A stretch of 64,000 nucleotides of DNA from Cyrtodaria siliqua (Eukaryota > Mollusca > Bivalvia > Adapedonta > Hiatellidae). This document shows positions 1 through 12,602 of the stretch, one piece after another (position 1 is the stretch's first letter; the number at the start of each line of letters is the position of its first letter). Under the pieces are notes generated by a model. That model worked only from the letters and a program-made list of their open reading frames with translations. It made no database searches and was not told the origin of the DNA. The stretch covers positions 1 through 64,000 of the forward strand of contig JAWPHD010010259.1 of the NCBI GenBank assembly GCA_037043455.1, in the 5' to 3' direction. The translations under genes and the position numbers were made by a program.

Positions 1-87
1 TTACTTAAAAGTTGTATTTCTGTGCTTTTTCTTGAAAAAGAACAAGTGTTCGAAAATTTGAAGAAGAGTTACTATTTATTTAATATA

Positions 88-300
88 AACATGTATGTAA
101 CAGTTCCCGCAATATATAGACGTGCATGTAATACTTCATGGAATAAGGATGTATATGTAACCGTTCCCGGATTATAAACATGTATGTAACAGATCACGTA
201 TTATAAATAGACATATATAACAGTTCACGTATTGTATATAGTCGTATATGTAACAGTTCACGATTTATATATAGTCGTATATGTAACAGTTTACGGACTC
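88..300. repeat. Minisatellite with ~30 bp unit
   Basis: The core GTATATGTAAC plus a TTCNCG-like word recurs about every 30 bp, in alternating variants. It is a shorter version of the array at 39830-40430 and lies at the same place relative to exon 2, inside intron 1 of the transporter gene. Confidence 0.8.
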
Positions 301-1473
301 TCGGTGTATAGCAAGTTCTTTAACGTAGTACTCAATTGCCTAAGTGTCACTTATAATTAGATATGACCAAATAATCACAATATGTCTCTTTCTATTGTTT
401 GTATTATATTATCGTGGCCGGTACACAGTTTAAAAATGTAAATAAGTAATTAAACTGTTGGTTATTATTACGACCATGAACTTACTGAAAATAATAAATA
501 ATAAAGCTCTTCCTTTTGCCCATCTAGCTTAAAGAAATTGAATGTTGTTTTTATCAGGTGAAGTATTTAAAAACATTGGTATGACGTAGGGTGTTCTTTT
601 CTCTTACTCGTCATTTAACAGTATACGAATATTATTAAGAACATGACAAAACATGTTTAAATAAATGTTCTGATTTAAACAAATCGATAATAACTTTGTC
701 ATTATAAGGAAATAGTGAATCCAAGTTTAAAATTTAAAATTACATCCCAACCACCACCCCCCCCCCCCACCCACCCACCCACCCCCTCCCCCTGCCCCAC
801 CAACACACACATCCCCACCTTCCCTTCCCACAACCCCTTCACATGCGCAAATACATTTTTAAAAAACATATCCCGAATACACTTACTTGATAATTATGTT
901 AACTGCAGATTGCAGTGGTCATGACCCCTGCGACACATAGCCTAGTTCATTACCATGTTATTCCATCGCTATCTTTTTTTTCTTCAACATTTATTATTTA
1001 GCCCCGTGTGGTTCCCGGAGGCCCCATTTGGTCACGGGGCAAAGAATAGGCCACTGCAGATCGTTTGGAGGGGTAGGCAGAGGGGCAGAATCCCCCCAAA
1101 TTCATGTTCATTTTATCATTTTTTGTTCATGTTCATTAAAGGTCTTCATCATGATCCCCTGCATTGTTTCATGTGCCATCTCGCTCACATCAAAAGAGCA
1201 GTGGCAGAAAAACAATAAACGTGGCTCAAGCGTAAATGGAGTTTCTACGATAGAATTTGCAGCAATTCTACAGTTCAGGGTGAGAAGATTTTAGGCCCAT
1301 TTTCCACATCTTATCTCGATGTACGTGGAGGATGAGCCTGGCATGTTTATGCCTGTTAGGCACCATATAACCTTTCATGAGTTGATGCGCCTTAAAACCC
1401 AATTCAATTATCATTTATTTTTAAGCTTTATTTTCTTTCTAACATTAAGTTACTCTTATTTTTACTATTTCAG
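301..1473. other. Intron 1 (3' part) of SLC46-like copy 1, non-coding
   Basis: No gene is seen here. The stretch has a C-rich low-complexity tract at about 746-800. In copy 2 the minisatellite runs almost directly into exon 2, so roughly 1.1 kb here is extra in copy 1 or lost from copy 2. The intron ends with a pyrimidine-rich tract and CAG at 1471-1473. Confidence 0.5.
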
Positions 1474-1557
1474 TCGCTGTTCCATCAATATTTTCGTTCC
1501 TAACGATTCCACTGATAAGATGTTTGATGTCAACGTCGACATTAGCTGACAAACAAG
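1474..1557 (+). CDS. SLC46-like transporter copy 1, exon 2
   Basis: This 84 bp internal exon starts in phase 1: two bases complete a codon begun in exon 1. It ends one base into a codon. The acceptor is CAG at 1471-1473 and the donor is GTAACG at 1558. It encodes about 28 residues, including the run IPLIRCLMS and ending LADKQ-G. In SLC46 proteins this stretch is the late transmembrane helix and cytoplasmic turn where a conserved R-S-x-x-S and D-x-x-G occur. The next exon continues in frame at 4014. The product is a predicted multi-pass membrane transporter (the family includes the proton-coupled folate transporter). Its substrate cannot be told from sequence. The first exon is upstream of the window. 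Confidence 0.82.
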
Positions 1558-1711
1558 GTAACGCGTTCATTAATACTGAATTTATTTTATTTTGGAGAAT
1601 AAACAATGATGTTCTCATATTTGTAAATGTTATTGTGAGTTTTCAAAACTAGCTGTATAATTTTAATTAAAAACAATCTTCTTCATATCTTCATTTTGTG
1701 ATACTATATCC

Positions 1712-2940
1712 TTAAGGCCCCTTTACACAGGGCTGCGACCTTTGTGCCACCTTTGAGCGACCAAAAAAATGGCCAGGACGCTCAATGGTCGCCTAAACCC
1801 AGAAAATCATGTTTCTATGTAACTGCTCCAGCGATCCTTGTGCCTCCCTTGAACCACAAAAAATGCAATTTTCGGGCATTTTCATGGCGATCTACGAACG
1901 ACCTGTGCGTCCACTGAGCCACCTGCCTGCCTCCCCTGTGCTTCCCCTTTGCAACCTACGGCAACCAACGCGATTATAGGCTACATAGGCGACCCCGAGT
2001 AATGTTTGGGCAACCATTGAGCCTCCTTTGAGCCTCCTCTGTGCCTCCTCTGTGCCTCCTCTGTGCCATCATCGGCGACCATTGGCAACTAACGGCGATC
2101 ACTGGACGACCATTCAGCCATGCTTCTGCCTCCTAGGCGACCCTTGAGCATTGTTTGGGCGACCCCTGGCGACTGCTTGGCAACATGGAGTGCCTGGGTA
2201 TATATATGCCCTGATTCTTGCGCTTTTCCATCACTTTCCTCCTCGCTGCCAAAGTGAGAACATCTCCAGAAGATAACGATTGTGCACTTCTTGGGAGGCA
2301 TGATGTCTTGTGCCTGTTGAGTCTTCTTGAGTCGAGTTGTTCACCATTCAGCGTCTGCAAACACAATGAAACACTGCAGGTACCAGCCCTCTATTTATAG
2401 GCACGCTGAGGAGGCACTACAGGTAGCTCAAAGGAGGCAGAAGGGAGGCAGAAGCATTGCAATGGTGGCTCAAGGGTTGCCGTGGTCGCCGAATGGAGGC
2501 ACAGCGGTCGCCAAAGTCATCGTTCAATGCACGCTATTGGTCGTCCAAAGGAGGCACAAGGGAGGCACAAGGGAAGCAGAAGCATCGCCCAGATTGACGG
2601 GAAAATTTGCAGCAGAAGGCATCTATTACCTGGCGACCATTTGGGCGACAACTGTGCCTCCATTCTGCAACCACGGTAATGCTTGTGCCTCCATTCTGCC
2701 TCCTTTGAGCCACCTTTGAGAAACCAACCTCCTCGGCGACCTTTGTGCGACTGTTTTGAACATGTTCAAAAATTCACGGCGACCATGGCGTCCATGGCAA
2801 TGTCTGAACCGCCTGTGTACCACATCTGAACGACCTAGGCAACCATTCTGCCTCCTATGGCCCTCCAACGACGACTGGCAAAAATTATGGTCGCACACGG
2901 GAGGCACAAAGGTCGCCATCCTGTGTAAAGGCCCCATTAA
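1712..2940. mobile_element. Fold-back DNA element in intron 2 of copy 1
   Basis: The element proper is 1716-2936 (1221 bp), flanked by TTAA at 1712-1715 and 2937-2940. Both ends share TTTACACAGG followed by a GCGACCTTTGTGCC-like word, in inverted orientation. The inverted similarity continues as long arms built of short GCCTCC/GCGACC words, so the strand can fold back on itself. The matching site in copy 2 (40697-40700) has a single TTAA and no insert. A TTAA target fits piggyBac- or Kolobok-type transposition; a 3 bp TTA target (Harbinger-type) is equally readable. No transposase is recognised inside. Confidence 0.85.
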
Positions 2941-4013
2941 TTTATTATTTGTCTTGTGAAATTGTCAACCGTATATCTAACATGGTTTATTAATACTCAA
3001 TATTGATTGGTTATTGGGGTGGTCTGACAAATCTGACGTCATGTACGTCAAACGTTAACACGTCATTTTAAACGCCAAAACACTAATTAGCCGTTGAGAC
3101 GTCATTTTAACGTCAGATGCAAAACAACAACGCGTTACTCCATTACGTGGTCCGAGTATTAACCTTCATACCCTACCCCCCCCCCCCCCCCACCCCCCAT
3201 CCAACCCCTTCTCCAAGAAGCGAAAACGGGGTTGGCTGTGGTAAGAATAAAAACCTTAATTTCGGCTTAAACTGTCTGCATATTGTAAAAGTAAAACATG
3301 TAATAGGTAATTGTTTGCAGTAAAACATGTTATTGTCAAAATATCCGTCATACAATCCTGCTAATATAAGCTTTCCCATAGCCTAATGGAATTAAGGCGA
3401 GACTACGTAATGTTTTAAGCGACGCTACGTTCCAACAACATATTTAAATAGGATGAAGCTGTATCTTCTTCTCATTTGATGTTGACAGATAGGGGTAAAC
3501 TGTAAGTTGTGAGAATGTGTTTGTATTTTGTGCAATCTCTCGACAAAATGTGTTTCATGATACATAAAACTCCATGTTAGATAAGAAATAAAATATTTCC
3601 AACGTGATTATTTTGTGCGAGATAAAAACCTGCTGTTTGGGACTTCAAACACATCGTAATTGCGGCTTTGCGTCCCTTGGTTTCGATGAACTTCAAGTCC
3701 CGCTCACCAGGTATTGATCTGGGACAATATAAACTCGCTGGAAATATTTTACTTCTTAAATATTACTGAATTGTGTGTTCGAGATTAGAATATATAGTAA
3801 ATTACTTGCATACTGCCTCTTTTAAAAGGTGGATTACTTCATAATTTAAAACTAGTATTACCGGTAGGTGTGTCTTCACAGAAAACATCGATATGCTAAA
3901 AATAGATATATTCCAGTTTTAATGCTTGCTTGTACGTGATTATAGAACAGTTTTCGAATAATACCCCCAGCATGTGCTCGTAACATGATTTTGTTTTTGT
4001 TTTTTGTTTTCAG
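2941..4013. other. Intron 2 of copy 1, remainder
   Basis: Aligns with 40701-41768 and holds no gene. A poly-C tract at about 3176-3200 replaces a plain sequence in the other copy. The intron ends with a long T-rich tract and CAG at 4011-4013. Confidence 0.6.
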
Positions 4014-4170
4014 GTTCACTGTTTGCGGGTATAACGACAGTTGAAATAACAAGCGCCCTCATGGCCACCGTTTCAGAAAGTTCCGTTTACGCTGCTACTG
4101 TGGCAGTATCTAACTCGTTCGTGTTCTTTGTTATGGCTGGGTTTTGTTTAATAACCGCTTGCTTACTAAG
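4014..4170 (+). CDS. SLC46-like transporter copy 1, exon 3
   Basis: This 157 bp exon is bounded by CAG at 4011-4013 and donor GTATGA at 4171. It takes one base from exon 2 and gives two bases to exon 4, so all three exons join in frame. It encodes about 52 residues: a start G-S-L-F-A-G, the helix TTVEITSALMATV, then a loop and a second hydrophobic helix SFVFFVMAGFCLITACLL. This matches the last two transmembrane helices of SLC46 transporters, where G-x-L/I-F is followed by a helix containing E. The counterpart at 41769-41925 differs at a few positions (I-T-T against I-A-T; L-M-A against L-V-A). Confidence 0.88.
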
Positions 4171-5204
4171 GTATGATCTAATTCAAGCAGCACACGTAGC
4201 ACTGTAATACTAATTGGTACTTATAATATATACACATTTACTATTGAAAGCATTAGGGGACCGGATATTATTATACTTGTTTTACTGTATGTTTAACTTA
4301 TTATTATAATCCACAATTTTATCGATTTAGGTAGATTATAATAATATTTTAAGAGAGTCTCTGCATTCACGTTAAATTATTATAAAAGGCAGATGTCATC
4401 GAAGCCTGAAATAAACCCTCTCGGTATCTGGATGGTATAGTAAATATTGACAACCCTTATTTTTCTACTATGGTAAATAATACATACCCTAAAGGTCTCC
4501 GGCTGGATGATTGAACAAATGATTGTTCTCTAGAAAAACTAACGAGATATCGCGATTTTTAGATAAAATCAAGGAAGACGTGTGTTCATTTAATATGTGT
4601 AACCTTTGTATGACTATAAAGCTGTTTCATCAGAGCTACCGTTACCATACATTTGTAAAACTTTATTATCGTAAATCTGATATTTTTGTAAAATATAAAA
4701 TTAATTTAAGAACTCTTCTGCGACAACGACTATCACAACCTGACCTCTGTGGTAAGGTGATTTACAAACTTTGTAAGATCCTAAGTCATGATCCCTGTCG
4801 TACAATCTTTATTAAATTCGTTAACTGTGCTTTTCTTACCCTCGAATCTATTTCATTGTTTCTTAGCGTTTTCGGAGAATACGCTCCGACATACTGGCCC
4901 TAGACTGGCTAAGTCCTTGTGTTTGTTAGTATTTATACTATTTGAGACAACTCAAGCTATCATCAAATACAATAGACAGCATTAAGATCCCTTTGAATTA
5001 CTGGCTTCAAACATCATGAACATAAGTGGTTGAGAGCTATTTATAAATGTTTGTGATTTTAAGATTTTATTCTGATTCTGATTGAAAAATATATATTTAA
5101 AAACAAGTATAACCGGCCAGTCTATACGGACCCGCCTGGTTAACATCCTTACCCGACGGACGAGACTACGGTAACATTCTTGCATATGAACAAGTAATAG
5201 ATAG

Positions 5205-5292
5205 AATATAGTTTCACTGAGATAGTTAATTTAAACATCGAGATGGGCGTAGCCCATTGAGGTGTTTAAATTAACCAACGAGATGAAACCAT
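5205..5292. repeat. Long hairpin in intron 3 of copy 1
   Basis: A nested inverted repeat: outer arms GTTAATTTAAACATC and GGTGTTTAAATTAAC enclose ATGGGC-GTA-GCCCAT (stem 5243-5248 and 5252-5257, loop GTA). It lies in a ~670 bp stretch (about 5065-5735) that is absent from copy 2 and is bordered at both ends by GATTTTATT. That is consistent with either an insertion or a microhomology deletion. Confidence 0.75.
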
Positions 5293-5751
5293 ACTGTGTT
5301 TTGTAACATGTCCATTACAGCTCCCTGCCATACTCTAACTTGTTATTCTAACTGTTATTCTATTTGTTATTCTGACAAGTGTTATTTTCAATTAAACGAT
5401 TTACACCTGTTTTATTAAAAAGAGAATTTTCAGTGAACATGCTACAATATCGGTTAAACGTTGGTGAACAATGTGGTTTATTACTATGCAAGCTGGAACT
5501 TTTGAATAGACGAAACGTAAGGCATTCGTAAGCAATCTCAGTAGTTTTAATGAATATTAATGGATATACACATAACTTGGCATGCAGTTCTTATTTAAAG
5601 AAAGACAGTTGATAACAGGTTGTACACGTATTAACGATTACAATACATAAATAGGTCAATAAACTACTTCTACAATAATCAGTCATATATGACGAACTTA
5701 TTCTAGTTGAAACCTGTAGGATTTTATTTAACGATATTTAATTTGTTGCAG

Positions 5752-5824
5752 CATTGACGCATGTACGAAGAGAAAACACTCACCAGAACGGATGGACTAC
5801 GAAGTAATAGAAGAAGTAAACTGA
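5752..5824 (+). CDS. SLC46-like transporter copy 1, terminal exon 4
   Basis: Acceptor GCAG ends at 5751. The first base completes a codon split across the intron. The next 23 codons are hydrophilic (IDACTKRKH..., ending EVIEEVN) and stop with TGA at 5822-5824. This is a short charged cytoplasmic C-terminal tail after the last helix, as in SLC46 proteins. The copy at 47422-47494 differs by D to E and N to S. The open frame and phase kept across three exons argue that this copy is, or was recently, functional. Confidence 0.85.
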
Positions 5825-7500
5825 TATAATCATAAACGAGTCAGATAAAGAGGAAGAAACAGACAACCTAAGCAGTCGTATTAATGGCAACGGCAATTAC
5901 AATACACTGGTCCCATGCACAAATTACCGTTATTTAAGAGGAATTTTGATAATCAGGTCATGGGTTATCTGTTTTGATCGTAAACATATCCTCGAACGAT
6001 AACAGAAGACCGAGTTTCATATATTTTGAAAACAGTTTCACATCAACTATTCAATGAGGATAAAGAAATCTTATGAATATAGAACAATATACTATATAAC
6101 ACAGCATTCGACAGTTCGCAACATTTTGCGTATGGACCGAAAAGAAGCTGAAAGACCATGTAATGTGTGTTATATTTTACTGAATGTATGTTTTGGAAAA
6201 TATACATATCACCAAATAGTCCACACTCCGCATATCTATGTGTGTGTTCTTTTTATAATAAAACGTTCACAAAACAGTCCAAGAAATGTCTTATATGCAA
6301 ATATTGCCCACAATGCGAATGTCATTACTGTGTCTGGCGCAGAGGCCGTGTCTTACACACATGGAAATGGATTCTATTGGTGAAAGATAATTAATAATCG
6401 CAAATAATAACTAACTCGAAACACAAAAATAAATAAAAGTGACGCTGACTCTTGACATAAATAAATGTTGGTTCATATATAAGTGTTTTCCTTACTTCCG
6501 TACAATGTCATAATGTCGTTAAATAACGATATGCCCGAAAAGTTACACCTATAATCCTAACACTTTTCAACACATAATTCCTATGTTTAGAAAACAAACC
6601 TTGTTAATGTTGGGTCGGTAGGTCTGTAAGCATTAAACCTACAATTTTGAAACATTACAAAAATATCACAGTAATCCGTTCACGAAGAACGTTTTCGGCG
6701 ATGTCATGTTGCTTATATTAATTCATGTTGTATGTTATGTACAGTTGTGTTCCTTATGCTGTCCGTTTGACGTAGTCCCTTAAATTAATAATGCTTTATG
6801 AATGTATAATTAAATAATTAGATGATATGTTAACACAATATAGAACATTATTTTGTAGATCAGAAATGTATCAATGTTACCTCCAATTTCCCTGTTACAT
6901 TTCCTCAACAATTATGACAGCTCTCTTGTTAACAAATCTATCTGGCAACGTTGCCATTAAACTGTTATGTCATCATATTAAATTGCTATTTTGATAAGTA
7001 TATTATAAAGACGGTTCTAGCTTTGTTTCTCACAGTCTTGTCCCACCAACAGACATTGGCTATGTGGATATATAGTATGTGTTAGTAGATGACGTATTTA
7101 GCGATATGCAGAATATTTTGAGTCAAATGCTTTTTTTCTGAAAAACCATGGGAACTAAATACTTTCTTAACCTTAAATCATTCTTTTGTATTTCAGTGTT
7201 CCTCGTGTTGGTCTCTTCATAATTATATCCACTGACTTATAAATACATTTAACATTAGTGCGTTCACGAATGGGTCAGAATGCCCATTTTTCTCCTAAAA
7301 TGTGTAATATTTTATTGAAACTCCATCTTTCTCAATTGTTACACTTTGTTCTAAACAACGTATGATACAGGAATGACATTGTTTCTAATTTATTGTGCCT
7401 GTTTTGTTTGACTAGTACGTTATCCTCGTTTTAATATGTGTTTCTTACGCATTTCTTTTATTATCCGCTTACATTTTGCCTTTCTCTATTCGTTCCATCA
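5825..7500 (+). other. 3' UTR and downstream flank of copy 1
   Basis: No further gene is seen. The sequence aligns with 47495-49660 with few differences, apart from the 495 bp element inserted only in copy 2. The first ~450 bp probably forms the 3' UTR. Confidence 0.5.
6257..6262 (+). promoter_or_regulatory. Candidate poly(A) signal, copy 1
   Basis: AATAAA about 430 bp after the stop codon, in a context conserved at 47921-47926 in copy 2. Other AATAAA words exist nearby (about 6430), so the one used is uncertain. Confidence 0.35.
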
Positions 7501-7529
7501 CGGCCTCTTTTTAAACTTACCCATTTAAT

Positions 7530-7765
7530 TGGGATGACAAAAAGGTAAGCGTGGTGTTTGGTGCACTCTAAAACCTGGTTCAAAATCCACAGTTGTTGCC
7601 ACTGACCGTGCCAAGAGGGTACCCCTATTGTAGACCCTTTTACGTTTGTGGTTTCGCATACTTTGCTTTTAATCATTCGTTTAATTATTATTTGTCTTGG
7701 ATACGCGTTTTTGAGTGACTGTGTTGCCTGCATGCTACATTTCCTGTTTGTCCTTTAAACCTGCT
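7530..7765 (+). repeat. Dispersed repeat, family B
   Basis: Carries the family words GGTGCAC, ACCTGGTT, TTGCCACTGACCGT and, downstream, GACTGTGTTGCCTGCATGCT with a CATTTCCTG word. The same order recurs near 20480, 22600, 23715, 49690 and 58325. In better copies GGTTTAAACC resembles a pol III box B, so a SINE-like origin is possible but unproven. Confidence 0.6.
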
Positions 7766-8502
7766 TTCATGCATTTGATATGAGCTGTAGTTTGCAAAAA
7801 GGAAATAAGGTCAAATAACGTCATGAGAATGATCGCTCCATTATTTGTCAGTAATAGAATGATTGTGGAACTTAATTCTTAAAATAGTGGAAGCATTTCG
7901 ATAACGATAACAGTCATTGTTTTGCAAGCTACGTATTCATAAAATCTAAAATATAATGTAACACCCGTGTTATATTAATGATTATTTTGTATTGTACATA
8001 TAGAGAGTATTTAACTACTTAATTTTGCTTCACGAGCTGGTTCGTGTGTGGTTTCTTTCACGAACGATGATGGTTAAAACCAACAACGCGACGAGTGGAT
8101 GATTTTCGTATAATCACTTATAATATTCAATTTATTACATTTGAAACCATTGTGCATGATTTTAACTCAAATGTTTCCATTTGCTAATAGTTCTCGGCAA
8201 ATTACATTTACTTTTTACTTTATGTGCATAACATTTTATAATGAATTAGACATTATGTTTGTGTGAATAAATCTTATTTTTATTTCGATATACGCCATAA
8301 ATCGTCCCACAGAATAATACAAATGGTATTGAACAAAATATATGTTTAACATGGAATTCATATTGATCCAATACTCATGTGTACATGTATTTAAATAATA
8401 ATATAATTAACAAACTGTCAACTCATATAACATGTTGATATGTACGACTATAAGATGTTAGACTGCAAACACAGAACATTCTCAGACAAGAATTGGCTTT
8501 AA

Positions 8503-8720
8503 AGTAGAAAACCGCTTAAGCCGGTGCTAGTGGGTGGGGGATGCGGAGGGGGTTGGAGGTGCTTGAGAGGTGTATTAGCTGTCATAAACAGACTCAATAA
8601 AACAAAGCCTGCTACCTATTCCTCTTGCTTGTGTCCATTCCTTTCACTACTTATTGACATTCACACCAGCGTTATGATACTTGTACATACTTTCATCTTT
8701 CAAATAAACAAAAGTGCAAT
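8503..8720 (-). repeat. Dispersed repeat, family A
   Basis: Contains CGCTTAAGCCGGTGCTAG followed by a GTGA-rich stretch, then ACTCAATAAAAC and a T-rich tail with a TATTGACATTCACAC end. It is the reverse orientation of copies at 21222, 36963, 51464 and 57359. The stem half after the AATAAA is degraded here. Confidence 0.7.
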
Positions 8721-9204
8721 GAAGTATAAAACAATATTTATAGAATTCGACACACGTTGTTTACATATGCCATACAACTTTCTTTGTAGAGTGTATGCAT
8801 ATTATTCTACATTCCCTTGATAATGCTCTGTTAACTAATGCATACTTCGTAAATTATAACAGTCCATTTTAACGCTAGAGCAAATTCTAGACTTTTTTGA
8901 TTCATTAATTGGTTAATTTATTGATTAATTAGGGACGTGCGTGGATGGATGAGTGAGTGAGTGATTGAGTGTGTTGTTTAAGTCTCATAAACACATTATC
9001 TGAAGTTACTTAGAGCTGCCTTTGAAAGAGTACTCATAATAATAGGAACTGAAGGCCTGTCGAAAATACTTTATGTCACACGGATGTTTATTGTAGACGT
9101 TTATTTTTCATTTGTAATATTTTAAAGATTGAATTCATAATAGAATCAGTAGTGTTATTCTTACTGGTCCACTGAGAACAACGAGCCCAATATAGGTCGT
9201 TGAA

Positions 9205-9330
9205 ATAGAATACCGCTTAAGCCGGTGCTAGGGGGCGTGAGGGGTGTTGCTTCTTACATTACCTCTCATAAACCGAGTAAAACCGAGTGTGCTATTTTAT
9301 TCTCTTGAATGTTTACTGTAAAAGTATTGC
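9205..9330 (-). repeat. Dispersed repeat, family A
   Basis: A short copy holding CGCTTAAGCCGGTGCTAG, a GGCGTGAGGGGTGTTGC-like word, CTCATAAACCGAG and a degraded hairpin. Confidence 0.65.
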
Positions 9331-9597
9331 TTTATAACATTTTTGGAGATTTGAATAGGTCTAGACATCAAAATGCGGCACGCCATAAATCTTCCCACAC
9401 AATAATACAAATGGTAGTGAACACAATATAGTTTTAACAAGGAATTCATATTGAACCAATACTCATGTCTATTTGAATTATAATATAATTAACAAACTGT
9501 CCTATAACATATTGATATGTACGACTATAAAAATGTTAAACATCTATCGCAGTGAAGACTGCAAACACAGAACATTCTCAGAAAATAATTGGCTTTA

Positions 9598-9760
9598 AAG
9601 TAGAATACCGCTTAAGCCGGTGCTAGGGGGCGTGAGAGGTGTTGCACCTTACCTGTCATAAACAGATTCAATAAAACAAAGCCTGCTCCTTTTTCCTCTT
9701 TCTTTTGTTCGTTACTTCCCAGGGTCCTCTTTAAAGTATTTATTGACATTCACACTAGCA
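9598..9760 (-). repeat. Dispersed repeat, family A
   Basis: Same order of words as at 8503. It is followed by a segment (9660-9928) that matches 8580-8820 and 50275-50560, so this short block is present three times in the window. The LTR retrotransposon interrupts this copy. Confidence 0.7.
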
Positions 9761-9928
9761 TTTTGATTCTCTTATTTAATGTCATCTTTCAAATAACAAA
9801 AGTACAATGGAGTATAATACAATATATAGAACAGAGATAGTGCATGTAAACAATATTTGCACATTCGACACATGTTGTTTATACATGGCATACAATTTTA
9901 GTTGCAGAGTGCATGCATATTATTATAC

Positions 9929-10860
9929 TGTTACAAATTACGAAAACGAAAAGTTCGTAAAGTTAGAAATAATACTTAAATATTATTTCCACACAAATAA
10001 ATGTTCCTTGTAGATAATGTATATAAGGACGTAGTAAATATAAATAAGTCTTTCACAAAGTTGATGACTTTTATTAAACGTTTCTAATAGTTATCAAGCA
10101 CTGCTCCAAATAATATGTCAGAGAAAATAATCCAAATATCAAAGTTCTTTTAAGTAAGAATAATTGCTAAAATCTGTTATAAGTCTCTCTCTCTCTCTTT
10201 CTATAACTCTGCTAATTCTAAAGAAATGTACTTCAATAATTCTGACTGAAAATGCTGACCAAGAACCCAAAACTGAAGAATATTAGCCCTTTATATACTC
10301 TTACATAAGCCAGCTAAGCCAACCAATGAACTAAATGACCGCTTTCAACAGCCAGCAAGTAGGTCGCACACCCATCATCCTAACACAAATGACATGAGCT
10401 TGCTTCATGGACAGCCAGCAAGTAGGTCGCACAACATCAGCCAATACACCAAATGACATCAGCTAGCCACCAAGTAGGTCGCACACCCATCATCCTAACA
10501 CAAATGACATGAGCTTGCTGCATGGACAGCCAACAAGTAGGTCGCACAGCATCAGCCAATACACCAAATGACATCAGCTAGCCAACAAGTAGGTCGCACA
10601 CCCAAGCAAACGCACCAGATGACATCAAACTTGCTGCGTGAACAGCCATGCATAACTTAATGCTAATCTAGCAGGACAATTCAAATACGTCCATTATCTA
10701 CCTTCACTAAAATATATGCTATACAGCCTCTACAATGGATTAAATGAAGTCAGATAAGTATGTGGTTATATATATGTGATCAAACTAAACTACTAATTAA
10801 ATCATATACATTTATATTTAAAACATGTGAGGTAATATAAGACTATCTAAAATCGTAACA
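9929..10860 (-). repeat. 3' LTR
   Basis: A 932 bp LTR starting TG and ending CA, near-identical to 18950-19871. It contains a (CT)n tract near 10186 and five copies of AAGTAGGTCGCACA between 10355 and 10605, spaced alternately by about 63 and 50 bp, which form an internal minisatellite. Confidence 0.93.
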
Positions 10861-10872
10861 CTCTCCCCCACT
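10861..10872 (-). other. Polypurine tract
   Basis: On the - strand AGTGGGGGAGAG directly abuts the 3' LTR start (read in element orientation). This is the expected plus-strand primer of reverse transcription. Confidence 0.8.
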
Positions 10873-11454
10873 AGAACATTGCTTTCTCCTGGAAGCAAGC
10901 AAAACAACCTTCGTAAATAGCCTTTACAAATGAAGTAAATTCATGTTCAAATCTCTCATACAAAATAAAAAATCTAATACTAGTAATACTATTAAAATGG
11001 ATAAATATGTTTCAAATAAAGCACAGTACATGATCTTCTCTAAATGTTGAATACAAAACAATTCTAGTTCATTTGTATTGTCCATGAGATAATGTTCCCT
11101 TAGTTAACCCACAAACATACTCTTGAATGATCAACATAGTAAATGAATGAATAGTAAATGAATGAAATTCCATTTGGCACAAGTCTGATATAGTCCATTC
11201 AGGTGATGACATTTTATCACTTCATATCTCTGATAAGGTGAATGTCTTTCTAATTTGTGTCCATGGTGCACATGGATATGGTGGTGAACTGTCATCATTT
11301 AATTGCTTTGAGTTGGTTTACTATATAAACAAACACACAGTTTGTCTAATAAGAAACAAGCTATGCTGTACAAAATTAATCAGTGTTGTTGTTTGCTTTT
11401 CCCATTAATGTCTATGCATTTAGGAATGTTCATAATTTAAAGGCAACATATCTT

Positions 11455-11720
11455 TTCCATCAAACATCTTGGAAAATAGGACCAACATCTATGCGTAACA
11501 TCAGCGATAGTGGTGTCTGGGAAACATCAAACACCCTTGCCATCCTCTTCTTTAGCCATCGAATGGTAGGACCAACATATTTGGGTTACATCAGCCATAA
11601 GTGGTTGGTGTCTGGGAAACATCAGACACCTTTACTGTCCGCTTCTTACTGGGTCAAACAGGAGAAACTATGTGTTTGGGAAACATCAAACACAGCAGCC
11701 ATTTGCTTCTTCGTGGGTCG
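11455..11720. repeat. Tandem repeat inside the retrotransposon
   Basis: About two and a half units of ~110 bp. Each has AGGACCAACAT, a CATCAGC word and TGTCTGGGAAACATCA. It sits in the non-coding 3' part of the element between the accessory frame and the 3' LTR. Confidence 0.7.
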
Positions 11721-11949
11721 ATGAGACCGGAGTGCTTCATTTTAGATTAATAATAAATCCAAATTTTGATAAATCCCAACGTATAATTACAGGACAAAAT
11801 CTTAACTGCATGTGTTTAAGAGATACTTAATTTCATAATTCCACAACACAAGTGAAATGCTTTTATAGCTATTATAGTGCTAGAAACACACTGAATACAT
11901 ATATTCATATATATGTATGTATGCAGGAGAATTGAAATTATTCCAAAAT

Positions 11950-12375
11950 ATTGAAATATATCCACGCAAGGAATAGTACAATACACATTAATCCAGGGAA
12001 CAATTAATCCAGGAATAGTACAATACACATTAATCCAGGAAACAATTAATCCAGGAATAGTACAATACACATTAATCCAGGGAACAATTAATCCAGGAAT
12101 AGTACAATACACATTAATCCATGAAACTAATTTCATATTTGAGGAAAACACAGTTATATCCAAATGAAAATTTCACACAGGTTAATCCAGGATAACAGAA
12201 TTTATATTCCAAGAAAACACAGTTATATCCAAATGTGAATTCACACAGGTTAATCCAGGGAAACAGAATTTATATTCCAAGAAAACACAATTTTATCCAA
12301 ATGAGAATTTCACACAGGTTAATCCAGGAAAACAGAATTTATATTCCAAGAAAACACAACAAAAAATAGGAGAAA
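11950..12375. repeat. Two adjacent tandem arrays inside the retrotransposon
   Basis: First, units of ~54 bp built on ACACATTAATCCAGG and AATAGTACAATAC (about 11967-12122). Second, three units of ~80 bp built on CACACAGGTTAATCCAGG and TATATTCCAAGAAAACAC (12130-12370). Both share TTAATCCAGG, so one may derive from the other. Confidence 0.8.
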
Positions 12376-12602
12376 TTAACTTGAATACATCCAGAAAAAT
12401 CATAAGGCAGCAATAAATATGTATCACAAAGCGCTGGTGTGTATCCATCGAAAATGGAGTTATTACCTATTAGGTTTGCTGTAGAAGTTGCAGTATTACT
12501 CGATTCATTTCCGTTAATGAGTTTATTAGCACCGGTGATTGAATACTTTTTGTATGTAGGTTTTCTGAAGGTTGGATTCCTGAAGATTTATCCAAAACAG
12601 TT

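Noticed and set aside
715..924. Proline-rich frame
   Set aside because: Arises from a C-rich low-complexity tract and starts with GTG; no eukaryotic gene signals.
2089..2366. Coding capacity for a transposase start inside the 1.2 kb fold-back element
   Set aside because: The frames are short, overlap each other and show no recognised catalytic or DNA-binding motif.
11383..11724. Host-like 113-codon frame inside the retrotransposon
   Set aside because: It lies antisense to the element over a tandem repeat (GGGAAACATCA units) and starts with a non-ATG codon.
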